Positions 35,317-43,792 of a DNA stretch of 64,000 bases are shown here, one piece after another. The stretch comes from Jeotgalibacillus sp. S-D1 (GTDB taxonomy: Bacteria; Bacillota; Bacilli; Bacillales; Jeotgalibacillaceae). The translations under genes and the position numbers were made by a program. The notes under the pieces were generated by a model. That model did no database searches and was not told where the DNA came from. It saw only the letters and a program-made list of their open reading frames with translations. Where the stretch lies: assembly GCF_004358665.1 (NCBI RefSeq), contig NZ_SMZR01000001.1, forward strand, positions 1,240,001-1,304,000. Direction: 5' to 3'. The first letter of the stretch is position 1, and every line of letters starts with the position of its first letter.

Positions 35317-36153
35317 TTAATTAAAATGAGAGGATAGAATCTTTTCTTTTTTCTTAGAAGAAACGTAGTTTTTAGCAGTGAATACATTGTAATTATTTTT
35401 CCTGATTTCATCTAATATGGCACGGTACAAAACTGCCGCCCCTTTAACCGGAGGCCGACTGTACAGAGGATAGAGATTGATCGTTGCCAAGGCACGTTCA
35501 TAGTACATTTCGGCTAAAACCGCCATCTCCTCCCAAATTAACTGGAATGCCGGTCCGTTATCGTGGTTTGCAAGCATTTCATATGTATATCCATGCTTGT
35601 CCATCAGCTCTTTCGGAATATATACCCTGCCTCTTTCAAAGTCCTCACCTATATCCCGGAGGATATTCGTTAATTGCATGGCATATCCTAATTGAACTGC
35701 CCCATCCATTAACTGTGTTTGATTTTTAGGAGCAAGCACAGGAAGCAGCATAAGCCCAACGGTACTGGCAACGTGATAGGAATAATCAAGGACATCTTCA
35801 AGGGATTCGTACCGTCTATCCTCAATATCCATCCTCTGCCCCTTTATCATGTCAATGAATGCCTGTGTATTCATTTCATAGCTGCAAAAAACATCGTGCA
35901 ATGCTACCCACTGTGGGCTGTTGCTATCTATATCTCCAGACAGAAAAAGCTTGAACTCCTCTTCAAATTCCAGAAGGTCTTCTTCGGGATGATCGCTTTC
36001 ATCCACGATATCATCTACCGTCCGGCAAAATGCATAAATCGCCCATACAGCGTTTCGCTGATTTTTAGGCAGCAACGAAAAAGCACGATGAAACGTTTTG
36101 GAATGAAGCTTTATAATCGACTCACACTCTTCAAAAGCTTTTAATCGATTCAT
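35317..36153 (-). CDS. crtM: Dehydrosqualene (C30) / phytoene synthase family, CrtM-like
   Basis: This 278-residue trans-isoprenyl diphosphate synthase makes the carotenoid backbone by head-to-head condensation. Both Asp-rich motifs are present: DDIVDE (Asp47, Asp48, Asp51) and RDIGEDFERGR in the second half. In Bacillales this gene with CrtN-type desaturases makes C30 4,4'-diapophytoene from farnesyl diphosphate; C30 specificity is inferred from context, not from the motifs. Its start overlaps the crtN stop by 23 bases. It is the last gene of the operon. Confidence 0.9.
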   Translation of the reverse strand: MNRLKAFEECESIIKLHSKTFHRAFSLLPKNQRNAVWAIYAFCRTVDDIVDESDHPEEDLLEFEEEFKLFLSGDIDSNSPQWVALHDVFCSYEMNTQAFIDMIKGQRMDIEDRRYESLEDVLDYSYHVASTVGLMLLPVLAPKNQTQLMDGAVQLGYAMQLTNILRDIGEDFERGRVYIPKELMDKHGYTYEMLANHDNGPAFQLIWEEMAVLAEMYYERALATINLYPLYSRPPVKGAAVLYRAILDEIRKNNYNVFTAKNYVSSKKKEKILSSHFN

Positions 36154-37612
36154 TTCTAATCACATCCCTTGTAAGATACTTCCCTTCTATTCCATCTGCC
36201 AGCAACTTCGCCCCCTGCATTACAATGGGGATCCCTCCCCCAGGGTGTATGGATGCTCCTACTGCATACAAATTGTCGATTTCCGTATGCGGCTGATACT
36301 GAGGGCGAAATGGCCCCGACTGAAACAGTGATGGCGAAATGCCAAAGCTTCCGCCTGAAAACAGCCCTTCAATCATCGCTTCTTTTGGTGTTCTGATTTG
36401 CATCCATTCTGTACGTGTTTTTAAATTAGTGAATCCCCTTTGCTCCATGGAACTTAAGACTTTTTCAGCAAGGTATTCTTTTTCTTTATCCCAGTCAATG
36501 TGGTCTCCTGAAGGGACAGGAATGAGAACATATAATACTCCCTTTCCCTCCGGAGCCAGACTGTCATCAATCTTTGATGGGTGAAATACATAATAAGACG
36601 GATCAGTTGGTATGGTTTTATCCTTAAACAGCTGTTTCATATTAAGATGGAAATCATCACCCATAAAAAATTGGTGGACTTTTTTATCTTCATAGATTCC
36701 ATCTATACCCATGTAGAGCAGCAGGCAACCCGATGAGGGCTGATATGTGCGTGCAGGCTTTTTAATTAATGACTCCGCTAAAGGAAAATCACCGTTAAGC
36801 ACTACTGCATCTACCTCAATATTCTCTTCACCCGCTGTGACCGAAGCAATCCTGTTATCAGTCATGCCGATAGCCTGAACCGGTGTATTTTTAAATACGT
36901 TGACTCCTTTTTCTTTCAGTGCTTTTTCAAACACTTTTACTAAACTTGCATAACCACCCTTAACATAGTAGATCCCATGCTGATGCTCACTGAATGATAC
37001 CAGACTGTAGATAGCAGGCGTGGTAAAAGGATTTCCACCTATATAAAGAGTCTGCAGGGCATATGCAGTTTTCATGTTTTCGTTTTCAAAATAGAAGTCC
37101 AATTGTTTTTTCACTGATCGGAATGCTTTCAGCTTTCGAAGTGCATTTAATGTATTCGGATGAATGGCTTCCCATCTATTTAAGAATGGCTGTTCTAAAA
37201 ATCGGGGTTTCCCTTCATTAAAACGTATATTCATATCATCCATGAACCGGATGAAGTTTTGATGATCCTCCGGAAAAACCCGATCAATTTCCATCAATTG
37301 CTCTTTTATATTAGCAAATTTTGTATAGGTTTGACCATTTGAAAAATGGATATCATACAGCGGATCGCAGCGGATAAGCTCGTATTCTTCTGGACCGATT
37401 CCCGCTTCTTCCATTAATTGCTGCAGCATTTCAGGCAGCAATACAATGGTCGGCCCCTTATCCACTTTATACCCTTGATGTTCGGTAAAGGCCAGCCTTC
37501 CACCCAGTTCTGATTCTTTTTCAAATAATGTAACATCGAAACCTTTATTGGAGAGCAGCAGGGCAGACATCATGCCCCCCACTCCTCCACCGGCTACAAC
37601 AATTTTTTTCAT
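36131..37612 (-). CDS. crtN: Carotenoid desaturase, CrtN-like (diapophytoene desaturase)
   Basis: This 493-residue FAD-dependent carotenoid desaturase has an N-terminal dinucleotide-binding motif VVAGGGVGGMMSALLLSNKG (residues 4-23) followed by FEKESELGGRL. The sequence ALQTLYIGGNPFTTPAIYSL and the C-terminal ASIHPGGGIPIVMQGAKL are characteristic of CrtN. It likely inserts the conjugated double bonds into diapophytoene at the membrane. It overlaps both neighbours: 4 bases with the upstream desaturase gene and 23 with crtM. A paralogue sits directly upstream. Confidence 0.85.
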   Translation of the reverse strand: MKKIVVAGGGVGGMMSALLLSNKGFDVTLFEKESELGGRLAFTEHQGYKVDKGPTIVLLPEMLQQLMEEAGIGPEEYELIRCDPLYDIHFSNGQTYTKFANIKEQLMEIDRVFPEDHQNFIRFMDDMNIRFNEGKPRFLEQPFLNRWEAIHPNTLNALRKLKAFRSVKKQLDFYFENENMKTAYALQTLYIGGNPFTTPAIYSLVSFSEHQHGIYYVKGGYASLVKVFEKALKEKGVNVFKNTPVQAIGMTDNRIASVTAGEENIEVDAVVLNGDFPLAESLIKKPARTYQPSSGCLLLYMGIDGIYEDKKVHQFFMGDDFHLNMKQLFKDKTIPTDPSYYVFHPSKIDDSLAPEGKGVLYVLIPVPSGDHIDWDKEKEYLAEKVLSSMEQRGFTNLKTRTEWMQIRTPKEAMIEGLFSGGSFGISPSLFQSGPFRPQYQPHTEIDNLYAVGASIHPGGGIPIVMQGAKLLADGIEGKYLTRDVIRNESIKSF

Positions 37613-39132
37613 AGCGCATTTGCCGACGATGCTGGTGTTTTATTGGATGCGAGAGGAGTCTCGTCCATCAGCATAGTAGTTGTAATTCTTGCTGATTCTA
37701 GTATGGTTGGCAATCCGCTTCCAGGATGCGTACCGCCTCCAACCAGCCATGTATTCTCCAGCTCTTCAAACTTATTATGAGGTCGCAGAGCCATCATTTG
37801 AGTTAAGTGATGTCCTAAACTAAATGTCGCTCCTTCAAATATATTAAAATCATTCTCCCAATTTATTGGACTAATGATTCTTTCCGCCTCAATATGTTTA
37901 CGAATATCTTTAAAACCTGTTTTTTCTTCAACTGAGTCTAATACTAGATTACGAAATGTTTGTTCATGCTTTTCCCAATCAATCTTACTTATATTATTAG
38001 GAACAGGCGCTAAAATATATAAAGCTGATTTACCAGCCGGTGCAAGTGTAGGGTCCGTGACAGATGCATTTTGAATATAAATGGAGGGATCATCTGAAAG
38101 TATTTTCGATTTTGTAATCTCTTCAACATTCTTTTTATAATCATCAGCAAACGAAATCGTATGATGAGGAAGATCAAATGTTTTATTTACACCCAGATAT
38201 ATCATAAATGTTGAACAGGAGTATTTCTTTTTTGCCAGTTTTTTAGGACTGTATTTTGTTAAAACACCTTCATCTACAAGGTTCGTCATCACATGTGAGA
38301 AATCTCCGTTAATGACCACCTCATCACAATGAATTTCCTTTCCATCCTCTAACAAAATACCTTTTACTTTTTTATTTTTTTCAATCAGAAGCTTCTTCAC
38401 ACCGTTGCCTAAATGAATACTGCCCCCAAGTTCCTCCACTGCCTGTGCCATCGCTTTGGACAATTGGTTAACACCGCCGATTGGGTGAAAAATCCCATAT
38501 TCGTGCTCCATAAATGAAAGAATTGAAAAAGCTCCTGGACATTCCCAAGGCGACATTCCCAGATATTTTGCCTGAAAGGTAAATCCAAGTTTAAGCTCTT
38601 CATGATTGAAGTATTGGCTTAATACATCATATAAGCTCTTGCCCAGTGAAAGCTGGGGCAGGGCCTTGAGAATTTTAAAGCTGAGGTATTCATAGTAATG
38701 ATCCATTTTATTTTGCAAAATAGGACGTAAATGATCCATTTTAACTCTGGTGTCTTTCATAAAGGCATCGTAGCCTTTACTATCCCCTGGAAAATGCCGC
38801 TCAATTTCCTCCTTCATTCTTGAAGGATCGCGATACATTTTTACATTTTTAGATGGGAATACAAGTTCATACATCATAGGCAGTTCTTTTAAATCAAGAT
38901 AATCATGCAAATTCCGTCCTGCTTCCAGGAAGATTTCTTCTGCAATCTCCGGCATACTCATGAATGTAGGCCCCACATCGAAAGTGTAGCCATCTAATTG
39001 AAATGAACTGTTTCTCCCGCCAACAAAAGGCTGTTTTTCATACACATCAACTTTATATCCTTTGCTGGCAAGCAGCATCGCAGCCGCAAGGCCACCAGGA
39101 CCTGCACCAATAATTGCAATTTTTCCAGGCAT
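37609..39132 (-). CDS. Second CrtN/CrtI-family carotenoid desaturase or oxygenase
   Basis: This 507-residue flavoprotein is a paralogue of the neighbouring CrtN. It has an IAIIGAGPGGLAAAMLLASKG Rossmann motif, YEKQPFVGGRNSSF, the mid-section FTFQAKYLGMSPWECPGAFS and C-terminal VGGGTHPGSGLPTILESARI. In C30 pathways a second member can be a further desaturase or a CrtP/CrtNb terminal oxygenase; I cannot decide from sequence alone. I chose ATG 39132, with GGAGG seven bases upstream. The open frame extends upstream to 39273, over the promoter. It is the first gene of the three-gene crt operon. Confidence 0.83.
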   Translation of the reverse strand: MPGKIAIIGAGPGGLAAAMLLASKGYKVDVYEKQPFVGGRNSSFQLDGYTFDVGPTFMSMPEIAEEIFLEAGRNLHDYLDLKELPMMYELVFPSKNVKMYRDPSRMKEEIERHFPGDSKGYDAFMKDTRVKMDHLRPILQNKMDHYYEYLSFKILKALPQLSLGKSLYDVLSQYFNHEELKLGFTFQAKYLGMSPWECPGAFSILSFMEHEYGIFHPIGGVNQLSKAMAQAVEELGGSIHLGNGVKKLLIEKNKKVKGILLEDGKEIHCDEVVINGDFSHVMTNLVDEGVLTKYSPKKLAKKKYSCSTFMIYLGVNKTFDLPHHTISFADDYKKNVEEITKSKILSDDPSIYIQNASVTDPTLAPAGKSALYILAPVPNNISKIDWEKHEQTFRNLVLDSVEEKTGFKDIRKHIEAERIISPINWENDFNIFEGATFSLGHHLTQMMALRPHNKFEELENTWLVGGGTHPGSGLPTILESARITTTMLMDETPLASNKTPASSANAL

Positions 39133-39181
39133 TTTTACGCCTCCATTCCACACATTCATGAATGAACAAGTCTGTACATAC

Positions 39182-39212
39182 ATTATACAGAACCTATACA
39201 AGTAGGTATTTA
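39182..39212 (-). promoter_or_regulatory. crt operon promoter with MerR-type layout
   Basis: On the minus strand TATAAT (39187-39182) is preceded by a 19-base spacer that holds the dyad ACCTA-N6-TAGGT (39207-39192), with a weak -35 (TAAATA). A dyad inside an over-long spacer is the hallmark of MerR-family activated promoters. Several TATACA/TGTACA words surround it. Carotenoid genes in some Bacillus are controlled by the B12-dependent MerR-type light sensor LitR/CarH; whether that applies here is inference. Confidence 0.45.
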
Positions 39213-39299
39213 GTTTAATTATACACATGTGTCGGTATGAATACAATTTCCAATGCTGCACTTGGAACATCACGTTTTATTTTATGGTTTTGATAGTTA

Positions 39300-39428
39300 A
39301 TTCCGCTTGAAGGCGTTTAGCGCACACGGGAGGGCTCAGTCAGTGCCGTGCATGTTGAAAGCGCCCGCCTGGAGCGCAGTGAACCGGTTAAAAGAGATTG
39401 AGACACATTCCCATTTTAAATAAATATA
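39300..39428. repeat. Dispersed intergenic repeat, copy 2
   Basis: This stretch between the crt promoter and yisL holds GAAAGCGCCCGCCTGGAGCG and then CAGTGAACC (39356-39385) and TTGAGACACAT (39399-39408). It matches the copy near 19957-20011. Here the downstream partner arm of the GAGGCTG hairpin is missing, so the copy looks degenerate. No coding potential was seen in it. Confidence 0.55.
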
Positions 39429-39453
39429 AAAAAAGCCGCTAAAAAGCGGCTTT
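39429..39453 (-). terminator. yisL terminator
   Basis: On the minus strand AAAGCCGCT / AGCGGCTTT with a TTTT loop is followed by a T-run, directly after the stop codon. Confidence 0.92.
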
Positions 39454-39455
39454 CC

Positions 39456-39827
39456 TTAACCTAAGAAATTGAATCCAACAGGGAGACTGAAACCAAGATA
39501 AAGTGTTCCAGCTAATGCCAGCAGGAGCAGAATCCACATGACCTGAGTTTTCTTCCCTTTTTTTGTACGTACCAAAACCATTTCCATAAACCCAATGACC
39601 AGCACACCAAGTATAAACTTCACGCCATACAGAGCTGCATCAATTGAGGAATGAATGAAAAATAAAGCAGCACCAGTAACAATAATTAACACATAGAATA
39701 AACGCAATGCCATGTGTGAAATCTTGCTCCCTTGTGCTTTCCCGCTTTTATGTAATCCATAAGCCACAAAGAAAAGAATTAATCCTATTACCCACGTAGT
39801 AATATGAAGATGCGTTGTTTCAAACAT
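39456..39827 (-). CDS. yisL: YisL-family DUF1516 membrane protein
   Basis: This is a 123-residue protein with four membrane spans (about residues 8-26, 37-57, 62-82 and 96-115) and almost no extramembrane domain. It matches the DUF1516/YisL family, of unknown function. I chose ATG 39827, five bases after GGGAGGT; the ATG at 39857 lacks a site. It lies next to the yisK-like gene, as in B. subtilis. Confidence 0.85.
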   Translation of the reverse strand: MFETTHLHITTWVIGLILFFVAYGLHKSGKAQGSKISHMALRLFYVLIIVTGAALFFIHSSIDAALYGVKFILGVLVIGFMEMVLVRTKKGKKTQVMWILLLLALAGTLYLGFSLPVGFNFLG

Positions 39828-39988
39828 AATATACCTCCCACTATTAAATAAATGCATTACTAGTCTATCGTACCATATCCCCCCATTTAATATTGTATAA
39901 ACCTTGTCATCTTATTGACATTCCATCGGCATTTTAATTACTAGACTTTTTTAAACATGACTGTTGATTATCGCTTTAGCAATAAAAA

Positions 39989-40016
39989 GAAAACGGCTGC
40001 AGAGGCAGCCGCTTTC
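39989..40016 (-). terminator. yisK terminator
   Basis: On the minus strand GAAA-CGGCTGC-type arms (GCGGCTGC / GCAGCCGT) with a CTCT loop are followed by TTTCTTTTT, abutting the yisK stop codon. Confidence 0.85.
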
Positions 40017-40018
40017 TT

Positions 40019-40927
40019 TTATTCACCTATTTCATTCGTCAGTGTGCCGATACCCTGAATAGAGATTTTAACTTGATCTCCCTTTTTCAAGTATTTTGGA
40101 GGATTAAATCCTTTTCCCACACCAGCAGGAGTTCCAGTTGCAATAACGTCACCTGGTTCCAGCGTCATTCCTTTTGACAGGGTCGCGATAATCTCCTCTA
40201 TAGGGAAAATCATATCTTTCGTATTGCCATCCTGGCGAATTTCATCATTTACTTTCGTTACGATACTAAGTTGTCCCGGATAAGGGATTTCATCCTTTGA
40301 GACAAGGTACGGTCCCATAGGGCATGTATTGTCCAGACTTTTTCCCAAAAAGAACTGCTTGTGCCTGGATTGCATGTCTCTTGCAGTGACATCATTTAGA
40401 ATTGTATAACCAAATATATAGTCGTAAGCCTGCTGTTTAGGAATGTTTTTTCCTTTTTTACCGATTACAACAGCCAGTTCCCCCTCGTAATCTAGCTCAC
40501 TTGTTAACTCTTCATAAGATGGGATTAATGAATTATCGCCCATGATGGAAGTAGCGGACTTTGTAAAGACAACCACATCTGATGGTAAATCCTCCTCAGA
40601 CCCCACTTCAATAACATGATCGCGATAATTTTTCCCGATGCAAATGACATTTTTCGGTGTTCTTGGAACAGGCGCTTCCCATACCAAATCGCTGAATTTG
40701 ACTTTATATCTCGCCGCATGATCACTTTCTTCAGCTGCACGAATGCATTTTCTTACTGTTTCCTGCAGCTCCATTCCGTTTTGAATACCTTCTAAAAGAG
40801 TAGCAGGCACTTGTTCATTAGGAATTAATTCCTTGTGAATTCTCACGATATTCCATGCTGCTTCTTCTCTTTTAACCTTCACTCCATAAAGTAGTTTGTC
40901 TTCAAAACGAAAAGATAGAAATTTCAT
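40019..40927 (-). CDS. yisK: Fumarylacetoacetate hydrolase-family protein, YisK-like
   Basis: This is a 302-residue FAH-fold enzyme that acts on 2-oxo acids with a divalent metal. The metal site is visible in SELDYEGELAVVIGKKGK (Glu, Glu and a later Asp in YTILNDVTARDMQ). The C-terminal GTPAGVGKGFNPPKYLKKGD is typical of the fold. YisK of B. subtilis has the same length and has been linked to cell-shape protein Mbl and to oxaloacetate decarboxylation. I chose ATG 40927, ten bases after AAGGAG. The substrate here is inferred only. Confidence 0.87.
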   Translation of the reverse strand: MKFLSFRFEDKLLYGVKVKREEAAWNIVRIHKELIPNEQVPATLLEGIQNGMELQETVRKCIRAAEESDHAARYKVKFSDLVWEAPVPRTPKNVICIGKNYRDHVIEVGSEEDLPSDVVVFTKSATSIMGDNSLIPSYEELTSELDYEGELAVVIGKKGKNIPKQQAYDYIFGYTILNDVTARDMQSRHKQFFLGKSLDNTCPMGPYLVSKDEIPYPGQLSIVTKVNDEIRQDGNTKDMIFPIEEIIATLSKGMTLEPGDVIATGTPAGVGKGFNPPKYLKKGDQVKISIQGIGTLTNEIGE

Positions 40928-40994
40928 TAGGGGAACACTCCTTAAAGTCTGAATTATTCTTCTATTATACATTTTTTCAGCGAAACGTATATGG

Positions 40995-42164
40995 TTATTT
41001 TACAATTTTCCCATATGAAAGTCGTCTCCACACGAATTCGATCGGACCACGTCGAAATTTTGAGAGCCAGATTTCCGAGATGATAACCTGAAGAATAAAA
41101 ATCCCTGCTGCCAGAAGCGTTCCTGTCAACAGTGACACCTGCCCATATAAACCTAACCCGTAATTATAGAAGATCAGGGTGCCAATGACGGATTGCATCA
41201 AGTAATTGGTTAAAGACATTTTACCAGTTTGTGCAAAGGGACGAAGCCACTTTTCACTGGATGTAAACGTCATAAGGAGAGCAATTAGCGCCATATAAGC
41301 AATCGACAAAAGTGGACCGCCTACAAAATCCTGCAAAAAGGAATAAGCCAGATTTTTTTCGCCCCAATAAGGGGATGTTTTTAAAACAAGAGCAACAGGG
41401 AGACTGACCAGCAAAATGACGGTCAGTGTTTTCTTCTTATCCTTCGCTCTTTCTAACAGCCTCATTTTAGAAACTCCGCCCCCAATCATCATTAAGGGCA
41501 GCAATGCAATAATAAGAGAAATAAATGCTGATGGATTGTTGGCATATTTCCAGTCGCTAAATCTTTGGGTGAATATTTCATTTATAGTGCCATTTCCATA
41601 AGCTTCAATGGAGGACTGGATATCCTGTACAGCATTAAAATGCGTAACACTTGTCGGGTCAACCGCTGAGGCTACAAGTAGCACCAGAGATATCAGTGAT
41701 TGAGGTAATAAAAATAACACTGTTCCTAAAATAATGAGCCACTTACCGCTGAGCTTCAGCAACCAAATAAACAATAAACCTACTACCGCATAGCTGATTA
41801 AAATATCACCGGACCAGATTACGAATGCATGTATAATTCCTATGACCAGCAAAACGCCTAATCGCTTAATGGCAAATGGATAAAAATTTCTTCCCTTTTC
41901 AACTGATTTTTGATATTGCATTGCCAATCCATACCCAAACATAATTGTAAACAGTGGATAAAAACTAGCTTGAACAAACACATCAATCCACCAGTAGGCA
42001 GGACGATTTAACGAATCTCCCCACCAGGAAAAAGGGTCATAATAGTACATGGGTGAATGAAACGCAATCATATTGACGATAAAAATTCCTAATAGTGAAA
42101 ATCCCCTCATTACATCCAATGAAGCGATCCTGTCAGGCGATTCAACAGGTTGAATATTTTTCAT
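40995..42164 (-). CDS. DUF418 family membrane protein (YeiB-like)
   Basis: This is a 389-residue polytopic membrane protein with about ten spans. The N-terminal RIASLDVMRGFSLLGIFIVNM is the conserved opening of the DUF418/acyltransferase-3-like group. The C-terminal DUF418 half carries FAQTGKMSLTNYLMQSVIGT. The function is unknown; membrane acyl transfer is suspected for relatives. It is divergent from gerPA; their starts are 92 bases apart. GGAGG precedes the ATG. Confidence 0.87.
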   Translation of the reverse strand: MKNIQPVESPDRIASLDVMRGFSLLGIFIVNMIAFHSPMYYYDPFSWWGDSLNRPAYWWIDVFVQASFYPLFTIMFGYGLAMQYQKSVEKGRNFYPFAIKRLGVLLVIGIIHAFVIWSGDILISYAVVGLLFIWLLKLSGKWLIILGTVLFLLPQSLISLVLLVASAVDPTSVTHFNAVQDIQSSIEAYGNGTINEIFTQRFSDWKYANNPSAFISLIIALLPLMMIGGGVSKMRLLERAKDKKKTLTVILLVSLPVALVLKTSPYWGEKNLAYSFLQDFVGGPLLSIAYMALIALLMTFTSSEKWLRPFAQTGKMSLTNYLMQSVIGTLIFYNYGLGLYGQVSLLTGTLLAAGIFILQVIISEIWLSKFRRGPIEFVWRRLSYGKIVK

Positions 42165-42191
42165 TTCGATTCCTCCGTTTTCTTTTCCTGC

Positions 42192-42218
42192 ACGTTCCTA
42201 TGTATCCAACATATAATG
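42192..42218 (+). promoter_or_regulatory. Candidate sigma-K promoter of gerP operon
   Basis: AC (42192-42193), a 16-base spacer and CATATAATG (42210-42218) match the sigma-K pattern AC...CATANNNTA with one mismatch. The gerP operon of B. subtilis is transcribed late in the mother cell by sigma-K. Confidence 0.6.
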
Positions 42219-42256
42219 TAACATCATTTGGATTATTTCGCGAAAGGATGTCCTTT

Positions 42257-42481
42257 ATGCCAGCAATCGTAGGTTCAATCCAAATAGTCAGTATCGGATC
42301 AAGTGCTGTAATGCATGTTGGGGATTGCTACTCTATCACTCCTACTTCAACGACAAAAACATTTGCCGGAGCAGGCTCTTTTAACACGGGAGATGGATTA
42401 TTCGTTGAAAATCATCATTCAGCTACCAACACCTGGGACAGCGACCAGGCAGACCAGAATATAAGCGGGTTTTTGTTATGA
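42257..42481 (+). CDS. gerPA: Spore germination protein GerPA
   Basis: This is a 74-residue spore-coat protein needed for germinants to pass the coat. The family signature is PAIVGSIQIVSIGSSAVMHV followed by GD, then a Ser/Thr-rich GAGSFNTGD. I chose ATG 42257, eight bases after AAAGGA. An in-frame ATG at 42248 would add three residues. It is first of six gerP genes with overlaps or tiny gaps; its stop overlaps gerPB by four bases. Confidence 0.88.
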   Translation: MPAIVGSIQIVSIGSSAVMHVGDCYSITPTSTTKTFAGAGSFNTGDGLFVENHHSATNTWDSDQADQNISGFLL

Positions 42482-42690
42482 CACAACTTCACTGGACCAT
42501 TCACCAGCAAATTACAATAAACATGATCAAAATAGGAAGCATGTCCAATTCCTCCATTTTACAAATCGGTACAGCCGGCACCATTCAATCCCGCGCCGAG
42601 CTTGCTAATTCAGGAAAATTCACCGGTCCCGCACCAGTACCCATTACCCAGGGGAAAACAACCACGGTTCCGTTAGTTAATCCTCGATAA
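42478..42690 (+). CDS. gerPB: Spore germination protein GerPB
   Basis: This is a 70-residue GerPB. The core MIKIGSMSNSSILQIGTAG (residues 16-34) and the Pro-rich tail PAPVPITQGKTTTVPLV are typical. It overlaps gerPA (ATGA) and ends 15 bases before gerPC. It is one of the coat-permeability proteins and lacks any signal peptide, consistent with mother-cell assembly. Confidence 0.9.
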   Translation: MTQLHWTIHQQITINMIKIGSMSNSSILQIGTAGTIQSRAELANSGKFTGPAPVPITQGKTTTVPLVNPR

Positions 42691-42705
42691 TATGGAGGTG
42701 ATGTG

Positions 42706-43248
42706 ATGCAGCAGCTCTATTATCAAATATCCATTCTACAGCAGCAGCTGGCTGAGTGCATGGAACGGCTGGAAAAAATGGAGAAAAAATTCGAAGAAAG
42801 AACTCCCGTCCCCTCTACTGTGCACATTGAAAAAATAGAATACAAGTTTGACCAGTTAAAGGTGGAGACACTTGAGGGAACGTTATCAATCGGTCTGTCC
42901 CCAACAGAATTAGCCCGGCACGGAGAAGTGGAAATTCCCGGTCTTCAGCCCAATCATTCAATCCACGATCAAACAAAACAATTTATTAATGAGCAGATTC
43001 CGCTGGTTTTTTCGGACTGCCAGGTCATTTTCGATCCTGTAGGCAATCCGATCCCGAAGGATAATATATCCGAACAGCTTTTACAACAGCTCCCTCAACG
43101 AATTGAACATATTCAAACGAACCACAGGGGACCGTCCCCTTTGTCCAATGAGCAGTTAACTGCAATGATCCAACGGGATGTATCTCATGCTTTGCATGCT
43201 TTGCGGGCTCAGCAGCCATCCCCCAACGGAGAGGAAGGTCAACCATGA
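42706..43248 (+). CDS. gerPC: Spore germination protein GerPC
   Basis: This is a 180-residue protein with an N-terminal coiled coil (about residues 1-35, ISILQQQLAECMERLEKMEK) followed by the GerPC domain with IEYKFDQLKVETLEGTLSIG. It is the largest GerP protein and is needed for normal coat permeability. I chose ATG 42706 after GGAGGTG, with a GTG immediately before as the alternative. The stop overlaps gerPD. Confidence 0.9.
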   Translation: MQQLYYQISILQQQLAECMERLEKMEKKFEERTPVPSTVHIEKIEYKFDQLKVETLEGTLSIGLSPTELARHGEVEIPGLQPNHSIHDQTKQFINEQIPLVFSDCQVIFDPVGNPIPKDNISEQLLQQLPQRIEHIQTNHRGPSPLSNEQLTAMIQRDVSHALHALRAQQPSPNGEEGQP

Positions 43249-43418
43249 TTGTTTACGAACAGGAAAATAATATAGCTTACCTGCAGATTTTAAGCATCTC
43301 CTCATCATCTTTGCTTCATATGGGAGATGTCTGTTCAATTCAGCTTGATTCTGCTTTTGATACACCACCTGAATCACTCATCATTGGTCCATTTGTTCCG
43401 TTGCAGCCGGAGGGTTAA
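43245..43418 (+). CDS. gerPD: Spore germination protein GerPD
   Basis: This 57-codon gene begins MIVYEQENNIAYLQIL and continues SISSSSLLHMGD, then ends SAFDTPPESLIIGPFVPLQP. The SSSxxHxGD core and the DTPPESLIIGPF end match GerPD closely. The ATG overlaps the gerPC stop (ATGA), with GAGAGGAAGG upstream. It is short enough to be missed by length-limited gene finders, but the operon position and motifs leave little doubt. Confidence 0.9.
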   Translation: MIVYEQENNIAYLQILSISSSSLLHMGDVCSIQLDSAFDTPPESLIIGPFVPLQPEG

Positions 43419-43421
43419 ACC

Positions 43422-43787
43422 ATGTCTTCCCAAATCGGCAATTTATCCATTACGACCGTATCTTCAAATGCTGTCCTTCAATTTGGGGACACCTGCATGA
43501 TTGACAGTAGTGCAAAAGTTATCGCCGTACAAAGACAAGAAGAACAGTTTTTTGGAAATGAAGCGCCGTTTTCCATGTTTAATATTTTTCATAGGCTGCC
43601 TGCACAGCCTGTTGAACTGCCGTTTCACTGTTTAGTTCAGCCAAGCATAAATTTGATTGAATCCTTTGACCTGAAAGGTATTGCCAATTCATCCATGTTG
43701 CATGTGGGAGATTCAAAACATATACGAATGGTATCGCGTGTAAAGCATATTAGACAAATAGAAGATAATGCCAATGCAAAGGAGTGA
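43422..43787 (+). CDS. gerPE: Spore germination protein GerPE
   Basis: This is a 121-residue GerPE. It has repeated GerP-type cores: ITTVSSNAVLQFGDTCMI near the N-terminus and GIANSSMLHVGDSKHI near residue 88. The internal duplication is the family norm. It begins four bases after gerPD and its stop overlaps the gerPF ribosome site. Confidence 0.9.
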   Translation: MSSQIGNLSITTVSSNAVLQFGDTCMIDSSAKVIAVQRQEEQFFGNEAPFSMFNIFHRLPAQPVELPFHCLVQPSINLIESFDLKGIANSSMLHVGDSKHIRMVSRVKHIRQIEDNANAKE

Positions 43788-43792
43788 CAACA

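Noticed and set aside
35202-35411. 69-residue minus-strand frame between amtB and crtM
   Set aside because: Covers the shared terminator and the end of crtM in another frame; no start signal.
39133-39273. 47-residue N-terminal extension of the first crt gene
   Set aside because: It would be read through the promoter and dyad; GGAGG before ATG 39132 and the family N-terminus decide for the shorter protein.
42192-42218. Reading TATAAT at 42212 as a sigma-A promoter for gerP
   Set aside because: No -35 at 16-18 bases upstream, and the sigma-K pattern fits the same bases with the known timing of the operon.
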